From contig BTPG01000005.1 in assembly GCA_036245525.1 (NCBI GenBank), positions 126,059,725 through 126,123,724 on the forward strand: a stretch of 64,000 nucleotides of DNA, read 5' to 3'. This document shows positions 23,701-35,700 of the stretch, one piece after another; position 1 is the first letter of the stretch; every line of letters begins with the position of its first letter. The DNA is from Semisulcospira habei (lineage: Eukaryota > Mollusca > Gastropoda > Semisulcospiridae). A program made the translations under genes and the position numbers. Below the pieces are notes generated by a model that was given only the letters and a program-made list of their open reading frames with translations, was not told where the DNA came from and did no database searches.

Positions 23701-26700
23701 CGTTTCCCCGCAGTCTTCGAGTCTTAGCTCGACTGCAGCAAGCGGGGAAGGTGGGAGGGACCTCTGAGTAATGCCGTCGGTAAGTATTTTTCGAAAAAAT
23801 ACATTTTAGAGAAAAATTTATTTATTTTCTCAAAATAATTACCGACAGCATTACTACTAGGAAGAATGGCGAATAGGAGGAGGGTGCAGCAGATCCTGGG
23901 CCACCTGTCCCACGCCCATGCGCCTCTGCACGTAAATTGAGGGTCCCACCCTACGCGCCCACTCCCGACAATTTTAGCTAGGCATTACCTACAGCGCCAG
24001 AGGTGCCTGGAGGGAGTGCTGCGCTGCTGATATGTCCCCCAATAAGGCCAGGTTGTCGCGCTGGCCAGATAGATCTCATAGGTAGAAGTGGGCGAAGGTA
24101 GATTCAGCCTGCCAACCCACGGCTGCCACAATGTCGCTGACTGCGCAGTTGCGGTCAAAGGCGATGCTCATTGCACTGCTCTGACTTCAAGTGCCCTGAT
24201 ATGCAAGGTCTTGGCTTGTGCAGGGGCGAGCTCTTTATATGCCTCCCGTATCGCCCAGCGGAGCCAGGATCAGATCGTCTGCGCAGAAATGTCACGTCTG
24301 CCCGGAGCCAAGGCCAGGAATAGGCGCAAGCGCCCTTGTAATAGTGGCTTAGTTCTGCGCAGGTAACTTTAAGTGCTCTGACGGGGTCCTGTAGGCGGGA
24401 TTCCCCATCCTGTTCTGTTGTCCTGAGCGGATGGATGGACAATACTTGGAGCGCCAGTGCTGGGAGGCGATACTTTGCCAGAAACGTAAGGTCTGTGAAG
24501 AGCTGTATCGAGCTGTCTTCCTGTTAGGTCTCCCCGCATCATCAGCGGAAGCCGGTCATCTTGCCGATGACGGTGCTCGATCCGATCCGAGAGGACTTGT
24601 ACCGGCGCTGGTCCGTGCTAGGTGTCAATAAGTGTCTGCCATCCGGTAAATTTGAATGATGCTGAGAGGTCTGAACTGCTTGGGAACCCCTAGACGAACT
24701 CAGCCAAAATGGGGGTAGTCCGGTCTGTGGGGAGAGTTGCTCCGCTGCACATCAGGCCTACCGTACTCTCCACTTTCCATCGTATCCGTACTGTCAGAGA
24801 CTCCTTGAGTCACTGCAATCACATCCACTGTCGCACCCGAGAAGCCTCTTGGTGTGATTGCTGACTGTCCATCTCCCAGCGTGCCGCGCCAACTGCTGTG
24901 TCTGTACAAACAGTTGCTGCCAGGGTTGCGATCGTCTCGGACGTGGAGCTGAGGCTGGGGTTCGCTGCGCGTCTCCAAAGGACTGTGATCCAGCTGAACA
25001 GTCATCAAAGTCCTAATTCCCATGTCATCTCTGGGCTTGTGGAGCCTCTAGGTACCCATCCTGAGGGAGGGAACGCGCTGCCGCATCTTAACCCATATCA
25101 GCCTAAGGCTAACAGCTTCAATTTGTGCCCTGCCATACACAGGTTATACTATAGAAAATAAGAAAATAGCCCAAACGCTTTACTTGAAGGCGAGTCAGGA
25201 TTAGCGTGAAGCCTAACGGCGCCAAGCCACTCCGGCGCTACCCTTTAACTATTCTTATTCGAACGTATGTCACCCTCTGGTGAAAAATGTATTTTTCCTT
25301 AAAATGAATTTTTTTGAAAAATACTTACCAATGGTATTACTATAAGGGATTATTTCTTCGCTAGTCTAATTTTAGCCCAAAAATTCGTTGTGTACGATTA
25401 TGGTCATTATGGCAGGAGAGGGGCGCCATAGACTGGGCAGAAGCCCGGCCAGCCTCCCTTCCTGTTACCACGCATGCGCTCCGCGCTTCCCGCTCTCAGT
25501 CAATTTCTTAGCCAACCAGCGGCAAGCGGGGCAGGTGAGAGGGATCTTCGAGTAATACCATCGGTAAGTATTTTTCAAAAAAATTCATTTTAAGGAAAAA
25601 TACATTTGTTTTCTCAAAACACATTACCGATGGTATTACTATAAGGGAGAATCCCGAAGAGGAGGCGGGTGCCGCTATAACGCCCCTATCCTTGCCATTA
25701 GAATTATACTACTTGTAGTGGCCCTCCCCAAGCAACCTCCCTCTAATTTTAGCAAAGATACTTACGGCGCCTAAGGCGCCTGGAGGGAGTGTTGCGCCGC
25801 CACGATGTCTCCCACCAGCGAGAGGTTTTGGCGCTGGCTGGAGAGGTCCCTCAGGTAGAAGCGTGCGAAGGTGGTCTCCGCCCGCCAGCCCACAGCCGCC
25901 ACAATGTCCTTGACAGCACAGTTGCGGTCGAACGCTAGGCTTGCAGCCATGGCTTTGATCTCGTGCGCCCGGATGTGCAAGCGTTTGGCTGTGAGAGGCG
26001 CCAGGTCTTGGTAGGCTGATCGTATCACCCACCAAAGCCAGGAGGACATCGTCTGGGCTGAGATGTCATTTCTACCTGGGGACAGAGGAAGGAAAAGGCG
26101 GGTGCGTCCTCTGCGTAGCGGCTTGGTCCGGCGCAGGTACACACGTAAGGCTCGCACCGGGTCATGTTGTTTGGACTCACGGGTGGAACCTGGGTCTCTT
26201 AATGGCTGAATCGTCACCAGTTGCGGGGCAGCCAAGGGAGATCTGGTCTTAGCGAGGAAGGCCGGGTCGGGCAGCAGCTGAACTGAGCCGTCCGCTCTGA
26301 ACTGGAGACAGTCGGGGCGTGCCGAAAGGGCGTGTAGCTCGCTGACCCTGGAGGCAGAGGCGAGGGCCAATAGGAAGCAAGTCTTCCGCGTCGCATCTGG
26401 AAGTGATGCCGACTGGATGGGTTCGAAGCGAGGCGAGTTGAGCCAGGTAAACACCCAGGGCAGGTCCCATCTAGGTACTAAGGAACGTCGAGAGGGACGC
26501 TGCAGACCGAAGTGGTCCATCGGGTCGGCAAGGTCTTTGCAGGCGCCAGGATCGGACCGTCCCAAATGTCTGTACGTGTCCGCAATCATAGCCAGGTAGC
26601 CTCTGATGGTAATGGGCGCAAGGAGTTGGTTGGAGAAGAGCCAGAGGAAGAACTCCGCCAGCTGAGGAACTGTCAATTCGGTGGGGGAAAGACGTCTGTC

Positions 26701-29700
26701 GTCACACCAGGAACAGAGGACTCTCCACTTGCCTTCGTAAACACTCGAGAAGCCTCTAGCGGAGAGGGCTTGCCGGACAACCTCCAGGCGTGAAGGAGGA
26801 GACGCTCCGGACACGGGTGGTAGACCGCGCCGCGTGGTTGCTTGAGCATCGTGCTTGGGGTGGGAAGAGCCAGCGGGGGGGCCGTTGCGAGGTTCAGCAG
26901 GTCTGTGGTCCACGTCCTGGACCAGCAGAGCGGGGCCACCAGGAACAGAATCGTGTTGCACCCTCTGAGCTTGAGTAGGACCTTGGGGACTAGCACCGTC
27001 GGAGGGTAGGCATAGGCGACAAGACCGTCCCAGGGGATGGAAAGAGCGTCCACTGCCCAGGCCAGGGGATCTGGAATTGGAGAGACGAACAGAGGAAGCT
27101 TCCGATTCCATCTCGTGGCGAAGAGGTCGACCATGGGTGTCTCCCAGACTGTGCCGATCATCCGGAAGATGTCTGGACGCAGCGACCACTCGGTATGCAG
27201 CAGCTGACCGCGTCGAGAGAGGGAGTCGGCTAGGACATTCAGGTGACCCGGAATATGACGCGCCCGAAGAGTGATGTGCTGGTCCTCACACCACCGAAGA
27301 ATCTGGTAGAGGAGGATGCATAGTGAAGGAGAACGGGTCCCACCCTGCCTCTGGATGTAGGCGACTACCGTGGAGTTGTCTGAGAGGACTAGCAGCTCCT
27401 GATGTCGAAGGCGCATTGATTGATTGATTGTACATTGCTTAACGTCCCGACAGCAACAAGGCTTTCTCAGGACGTGCCTGCACTGCTTGTGAAAAGAAAC
27501 AACCAACTAAACAGAACATTGAATGTATGTCGCCAGCCGGTCAAACACATTAAATAAACCTAACACATGGGGCCTAAATAAAGCTAAGACCATTTAGCAA
27601 CACACATCCAATATCAAGAGCTACAGGCAGTGCAGACAGTAGGGAGAGTTTAAAAAAGGCAAATACAGGTGAATGGACCTCGGGTAGACAGAAACACATG
27701 CCCCAGAATAGAGAGAAAACCCCACCCTGTGGGGCTGACCAGGGTGACCCTGGGAACTAAAAAATACCTAACCCCACCCAAGTCCCCCAGGGCAGACCCG
27801 GGTGGGGTTCGAAGGCGCAGTTCCCAAACAATAGGTAGGTCCACCCCCATTTAAAAAAAAAAGAAGTAACACAATACAACTCAAACTAACAAATTTAGTA
27901 GAAAGTATACATCGAACTGAGTATACATGCCGAATGGCAAGTCTGTAGCTCAAATACTTTCCGAGATATATAAGTTTGATTTTTTAAGGAAATCGGCAGA
28001 TTCTGCAAATTGAAGGAAACCCATAGTTCAGCCAACTATAACTTCAACATTTATAAATGCACAGTGCTGTAATTTAGTCTGTCTGGTCAAAGTAGTGTGT
28101 TGTCTTAGCTAATTTTTTTTCAGGATTCACAAATGCATGGTCACTTTGCAAAATCACCTCAAAAATGAGAGAAATCAAAATTTTGACAAAAGGAATTGAG
28201 GTAGAGATGCGCATTGAACTAAAATGGCCATATCTCAGCAACTACTATAGTTAAAAGCATGGTTCTTATATCAAATTGTACAGCAGAACATGAAGCATCA
28301 TTTGAAAGTGAGTATTTATTACTATGAACAAATCCTTCACAGTTGTTCAAAGTGTTTGTGCATGTGTTTTGTGTGTGCGCGCGTGTGCTGGCGTGTGCGC
28401 GCGCATGACAAGAGTTTCAAGTTGTTTTGACAAAGAGTTCGTAGCTGACGTGCAAGTTTTTTGTTTTTTTTACCACGTCAACTACTTGATGTCACTTCTG
28501 ATTTGTTCTGGCGTCCACGTTTTGGAACCATCTTTTCTTCCGCTTCTCTGGCCAAACTTTCTGCTAAATCTACTCCTCCAAATAGGCCTCCCCACATGCG
28601 CCCCTGCCCAGCAGTGTTGGTAGCTCTTGATTCAGGATATCATTGAAGTGGGACCTAATCTCAGCCCAGGTGTGACCCTCCTCTTTCAATAAGTGGAGCT
28701 AAAGGAACAGCCTATTGTCAACAGTTATGTTGGGTATCTGTTGTGGTTTTCCTCTTTTCTTAGGTCCTATTCTCATTCTCTCTTGAAGAAGCTGGAACTA
28801 GCTGTCCTGTGTAAAGAGAGTGCCTCAATTTATAGTAATTATACTAACAAGTAACATACTTATTTGCATATCAATGAGGTTTCAGTAACTCACAACAGGA
28901 TAAACAAGCCCACTTATATTAACCCCATAGATCTTGGATGTAAACAAAACCATGCCATCAATCCACGTCTACCTGGCAATGCGTCGTCTGCTACGCCACC
29001 ACAAGTTACTGAACGTGATGATGTTTAACCACAGAATAAACAATATATTTGCAGCTTGAAATCTTGTTCGTCTAATTTGTTATCACGAAAAGCTATAGTT
29101 CTAAATATATGCACTTAAAAATATTATTATTATCCCCTTAAAACAAAGTAGAAAATCAGTTTACGATTGCAATCAGGCGAGGCAACTGCTTTGTTTTGTC
29201 CCGTACACATCGAGTAAAATCATCTTAAATATAACATACTTCCAGCCAAAATTATACTTTAAAAATCAACAGAAAAACAATTTAATATCAAAAGACTGAT
29301 TTACAATTGTACTTTCGTAAAGACTGGCTGAAATCTTCGAGAACAAGTCGATTTTTCGGTCGCCTCAACTGCCATGCGTGTGCAGCCGTCGGATGCATAC
29401 ACAATGACGTCACGGGGTCCACATTTTGCCCCTGCATTTTTTATCAACTTCCGTTTGCGCTTCGAACCGAATTCTAAGCGAAAGAGCATGATTTTCTCTT
29501 TCAAATGGTACCAAATTTAATGAAATTTATTGTAATATGTCACCAGGAGAGTGGATTTTCTCCAAACATTTACGATTTTCTGCATTTTGTAACTTTAAGG
29601 CTTACGAGTTTCCAAACGAATTTGGTACCAAAATATTCTACGGGAATTCCCGTTTCCGTTAACACCAACTGTAGCGCGATGCGTTACTGTGATCAAAAAT

Positions 29701-32700
29701 GATCGCGATTTTCCGAGCACTGCTGTCTACCGGCTTCTGCCTGACCTCGGGAAAAAAATCACCGGCGCTCGCTGAGAGCGTATGCGATAGGCTGCAGAAA
29801 AGCATTCCCAAACATCACATATGCTACTCACAGCACAACAAACACAAGAAACATTATGTTAAAGGTTGATTGTATTTGAGGATTATTTTTTTTGGGGGGG
29901 GATAAAAATGCATAATAAGGCAGATATGCATTGTTGAAAATCGGCAAGTTTAGGTTCAAATTTGGTATGATGGCAGCCATTACTGAAGGGATGGACCTAC
30001 CTACAAACAAGGAGGGCTTGCCAGACGGCCTTCAGTTCCAACCAGTTGATGTGCCGGGGCGGTGATTCCCGGGGCCACAGCCCGGAGGCAGTCTCGAATG
30101 ACGGCAGGAGGTGAGCTCCCCAACCGGAGAGGCTCGCGTCGACGCACAGGGATAGGGTGGGAGGTGGCGAGAAGAGAGGCACTCCTGTCGCAAGCCAGGA
30201 AGGATCCGCCCAACGTAGAAGGTGGGGACGGGTCAAGGCGGTGACCGGAACCGGTGCGTCAAGGTCGGCCGACGAAGGACGCCAGTGCAGGAAGAGGTGC
30301 ATTTGCAGAGGCCGGGAGTAAAGACGTCCCAAGGGAAGGAGATCCGCTGCCGCGTTCATCAATCCCAGAAGCTGCAGCCACTGCCTGGCTGGTAACGTCG
30401 TCAACTGAGAAACCTGCCTCGCTAAATCCGCCAACTTCTGGATGCGTTTCTCCGGGAGCCGAACGATGTTGAGGTCGGTGAGGAATTCCATACCCAGGTG
30501 CACAAAGTGTTGCGCTGGCACGAGGTCGGACTTGCCGAAGTTGACCAAGAAGCCGAGATCTTCGAGCAGGTGAAGAAGGGCATCCCGGTCCTCCATCAGG
30601 GCAGTCTCGGATTGGTTCCTCAAGAGCAGGTCGTCTAAATAGTTCGAGGTGGGACTCGTGAAGTCCGACGGGCTCTGGCTACCACAGCATCCATGATCCG
30701 AGTAAACACCCAAGGGCTGAGATTTAGGCCGAAAGGAAGAGCGCGAAACTGGTAGACCACTCCCTGGAAAGCGAAGCGCAGATAACGTCTGGAGGCTGGG
30801 TGTATGGGTACGTGAAGGTACGCATCCGAAAGGTCTAGACTGACTGCGAAGTCCATCGGCTGCACAGCGGCCCGCAAGGCCCGAGCGGTCTCCATGCGAA
30901 AGGAAGGAGCCACGATGAATTTGTTGAGTGCCGAGAGGTCTATGACTGGGCGCCACTCACCACCGGGCTTGGGTACTACAAAGAGCCGGCTGTAGAAAGC
31001 TGGGGAGTCGTGTCGCATCACCACCTCCGTGGCCGACTTCTGCAGCAAGGCAGCAACCTCGGCGCTGAGAGCCTCGGCTCTGGGTTGGTCTGACGGCAGC
31101 GCTGTCCACAACGGCGAGCGGCGCAGGGGAGGGGGCGACTGAAAGGAGATCAGGAGTCCCTTGGTGATAGTAGACAGGATCCACGGGTCGTCTGGAAAAA
31201 GCGCTTGCCACACGTCGCTGTGGAGTGCTAGTCTCCCGCTGACAGGGGACCCGGAAACGGCCGGTGGGGGACGAGAGAAGCAGTCACTGGGCCCTACCTC
31301 GCCCGGGCCGACGGGCAGGTCTGGGCCAGGAGCGCGCAGGGGTGGAGCCTGTAGCGGGGCGGGCGCGGGGAAAGGCAGGAGGTCTGGGGGGGAGACGTCC
31401 ACCTCTGGTAGGGGGACGAACGCTGGGTCTGGCAGCCCGCAGGGAGCGACCCGAAGCCGTGCGGGGGACTCGAAAGGGAGCTGCAGAAGGGCGGCTGGGC
31501 CAGGAGTCCTTATTCGCCTCCTTGACAGCAAGCCAGTCGGGGCCGAACAGGAGCTCTCCTCCAAGGGAAGCTTGACGAAGCTGAGTCTTGACATCGGGCG
31601 GGATGGAGCAAAGGCGTAGAACCGCATCCCGTCTCAACAAATCGCAGTTAAGGGCCGCCGCCATCGCATTGACAGAGGCGTGGTAGGCCGCACGGTTCCA
31701 GAGATGGCCAACGCTAGCAGGTCCCAAAACAGAGAAGACAAGGAAGGATGCCAGGCATCTTCAACTCGACGAACGATAGCTTGCGTCGCTAGATCCAGGA
31801 AACCCGCTGCCGCGAGGGCGTTCAGAACGAGCGTCGCTGTCTGATCCACGCCCGGAAGAAGACACTGCCGTAGGGAAGCACCAGTAAAGGAAGACGCCGC
31901 AGGGTCCATACCTGTTGTTCCCAGGAGGTTATCCAACCAAGGATTAACCGCCCCCAACGGTTTAACTGTGGTGAACAGACCAACCGGAGAATCTGTATGC
32001 AAAGGTGGTTGGCTACGCAAGGAGTCCGTTCCTCGAAGGAGCCCATCAAAGGCTTGTGGATCTGGTCTGGAGGCGACAGAGGAAGCAGCTACCTGTTCCA
32101 CTACAGTAGGACCGGCCTATCATCGGAGACTCCTCACACGCATAGAGTAGTTGGAAGGCAGCCGGGTGTAGTAACACTCATTACGCTGCCGCTGACCCTG
32201 CCACAAGGGGAGTCTGCGCGTACGTTGAGCTGACCTTCGACGTGTCCGACGAGTGCTGGCCCGATCTCTGCACAACCGGCAGAAGTGCTACACGAAGAAA
32301 CCGCGACCTCTAGTTGCCGGAGCGCACACGTACCTTCCGTAGTGTCAGCCATTGTCGAGTAGCCGGAGCGCACCCGTACCTTCCATAGCGTAAGCCATTG
32401 TCGAGTAGCCGGCGCGCACCCATACCTTCCGTAGCGTAAGCCATTGTTTCCATCTGACGAGCAGCAGCTGCACCACCATCAACTCCAGCCAGCGGATGTA
32501 TCTGCCTGCATGTTCCCCCGTTTCTATCCCGCTGTTATTGGTCAGGTACTCCCTGCCTAGGCGGCAAAACTGGGTGCTGGTCCCACGTCGAACTTGCCAC
32601 CGATGCCCCGGAATCCGCGTCCGCGGCGATGCATTAGCCAGGAGTCCGGGTCCTCCCACTCTTCGCCATCTGGTCCAGAGGGCCGACCGTTCAAGTAAGC

Positions 32701-35700
32701 AAGCAAGCGCAGGGCCGAAGCTAATAGTAAGCTCCAAAGCCGACACTAAATGTCACCTAGTCTCCGGGTCCAGAATCCGTCAGGGCCTACTGTTGCCTGT
32801 TGGGCGTCAGGGTCTCAGCCCACCTCCGTGGTCTCCTTCTAGGCAGGGCATCACCAAGTCGCGCTGTAGCCAAAGCTTCCATCTCACCACCGCTGACTGG
32901 AGCAAGTAGAGACAATGCTGCCGAGGTGACAAGGGATCCTGTACTGTCACCTTATCGTCTGCCAAGTCGGTCCCACAGAAGAATGTCCTCGCGCGGAGCC
33001 TTCCACCACTGTGTTATCCCAAAAGACGGGCGTGCGTGGAAAGCCGACACTAAACGTCACCTAGTCTCCGGGTCCAGGATCCGTCAGGGCCTACTGTAGC
33101 CTGTCGGGCCTCAGCCCACCTCCGTGGTCTCCTTCTAGGCAGGGCATCACCAAGTCGCGCTGTAGCCAAAGCTTCCATCTCGCCACCGCTGACTGGAGCA
33201 AGTGGAGACAATCCTGCCAAGGTGACAAGGGATCCTGTGCTGTCGCCTTATCGTCTGCCAAGTCGGTCCCACAGAAGAATGTCCTCGCGCGGAGTCTTCC
33301 ACCACTGTGTTATCCCAAAAGACGGGCGAGCGTGGAACCTGTCACAACAGCAAGTCTCTTCATGTCTCGTCGCAGCCGGCGATCTACGCCAAGGAGTAGG
33401 CTGCGGGGTGGCACGCCATCCTAAATGCTGTCACTAGCTCCATGCGTGTCCCTCTCCGATGGACCGAGGCTGCAAAGTCCCAGGTGTTTTCCAGACACTT
33501 GCTAACGGAAGGCTTCACCCTCTCGATGAAATTCCCGCATCCGCTAGGGGGAAGCGAACCCTGGGCGCAGTCCTGTCCAAACCTCGCTTCCGCGCGTCTG
33601 AGTCCGTAGTCTGTGGGGAGCTGCCGACAGCATCCACGCCTCCTTATCCATCACTAGCACAGTACCGCCAAGAAGAGACTCCACATCACTGCCGGCGGAA
33701 GTAGATGTTCATCCTCTCTGTTCATGACGAGTCTTCAGAAGAACCTCTGTTGTCCGCCGCCGTCTTGCCGAGTGGTCGCCCAATGCCTCCGCTAGATCCC
33801 GAAGTCTGCGAGGGAGCGACGTGACGCACTGGGCCACTCGACGCATCAGTCATCTTCGCAGCCTTCCTCTCAGGGTGATGACGGCCGGCGGAATGACGTG
33901 ACGAACCCAGATGCTTCGTCCAAAGAGCGGCGAATCTGCGATGTGTTGGGAGCGCCCCGACCGTCTGCTATGCGTGTCCATTGTCTACCCCCACTCTGAA
34001 CCACGTCCTCCGGGTGTAGACTTAGCGCCTCCTTGACCTTCGGTTCTGGATGTAGGCCACCACTGTCAAGCTGTCGCAGATTATGCGTACTCCTGCCCCA
34101 AGATACGCTGCTCCCACCCAGAGAGAGCATGAGTCACACTGCTTTCCCTCCAGCCTGTTGAAGTGTTAGAACGGCTTGATCCATCATCCACGTACAAGGA
34201 TATCCTGACTTGTGAGCCGTTGCTTCCACTCGGAGAGAATGCGGGGCACACTGCTTTCCATTCCAGCATTAAGAAGTGTTAGACGGCTTGATCCCTCGTC
34301 CACGTACGAGTATATCCTGACTTGTGAGCCGCTGCTTCCACTCAGAGAGAATTGCGAGGCACACTGTTTTCACTCCAGCCTGTAGAAGTGTTAGACGGCT
34401 TGATCCCTCGTCTAGGTACAAGGATGTCCTGACTTGTGAGCCACTGCTTCCACATCTCCAGCCTGATGATGTGTTCGTCCCCTTGATCCTTCGTCCAATA
34501 CGAGGATCCCGATTCGTGAAACGCTGCTTCCCACAGAGAGAGCGCAAGCTGCCTCTGATGCTCGGTGTCACCGAGAGATCCCACGCTGCGCCGTACCTGA
34601 GCTTGTCCGCTGGTCGGAGAGGCAAAGAAGGAAGAAGGCGTTCCCAGGCAAAAGGTATCTGTAGCGCCCTTCCTCCCGCTGCTGTGGTCGCCCGACTGAA
34701 CATGAAGGCTTCCTCCCCGCGTAATGCAGGTCCATGGCCACTGTGAGTTCCTCTCTATCTCCAAGGGTGGAGTGTGGGTGTGTGGTTGGCACCACCTCTC
34801 GTCGACTGCTGACCGAGTTAGTTCTTCCCAATAGGGCTTCGGACATGGGGTATCCGCACTGTGCGTTAGATCTCGTCTGTGGCTCCACTCTTCGACTCGG
34901 GACACTGTAGCCTGTGCCATTTTCCATGTTCCTATGGAGTGGAGGAGGTGTCCTGGTGGTTCACTCGCAACGGGGATGCACCTCCCGTCGGCTGGCTCTA
35001 ATGACCGAATGTACGTCCTCCTATGGACAGCTTCGGTCCAACCATATTCTGTCTTTGCCTCCTTCCTCGTCTTCCCATTCCTGCCGTGGGAACGAATCTC
35101 GCCGCGATCGCTCTCCCATACCCTGGCCCTCAAGTGGAGGGGTGGAGGTGTAGAGTTCACTCTGTGACTCTCATTCCCATCCCTGACTGAGAGGTGCGTT
35201 GAAGACGTGGCCCGGTGACGGCGCTGCTCCGGCATAAGACTGGCGGGCACTCTCCTCTCAGAGAGGGGAGCCCCCCCCCCCCCCCCCTCTGTCTTTCACC
35301 TGGGGGGGGTGATAATCTCGCCCAATCTTCCTACTGTGGGGGGACCGAGCTCCCAATGCCGACCCGTGCCTAGGGGCGTACCCCATCGTTGGCGGTCTAG
35401 CATACCGGGACCGCTACGAGGCGGGGTGGAGCTCTTGGTGCCTGGGCTTGGACTGGGGGGGGGGGGGGGGGGGGGGGGGCAAGCCCCGATCCGAAATGTT
35501 AGGCTCAATCATCCGCTGAAGGCAGGGAAGTTTTCCCGAGGCACCGGCGGGGATAGAAGACCCCTTTTATTCTCAATTCCGCATGATTCTGCCATTTCTG
35601 CCCTGCTGTAGCGCCTTCCTCGACTTCAGCTGTGAGATTGGCGCCGATCTCTCCCTCCGGTAAAACGCCCACAGCTGTGATCATCTTTCTTCCTCCCAAG

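Larger units (their letters stand above)
25281..32134 (-). mobile_element. DIRS-like retrotransposon copy 3 (youngest, 5' end missing)
   Basis: The 3' terminal repeat (25281-25345), its complement (25553-25610) and a canonically oriented loop are present, followed by recombinase, RNase H, RT and gag-like regions in minus orientation. The 5' terminal repeat pairing with 25605-25650 is not seen in the window; recognisable sequence stops near 32134. A 2.6-kb insertion (27412-30005) splits the RNase H. Confidence 0.82.

Noticed and set aside
34342..35250. 302-codon minus frame
   Set aside because: Inside DIRS copy A over tandem repeats; composition shifts and no domain could be recognised.
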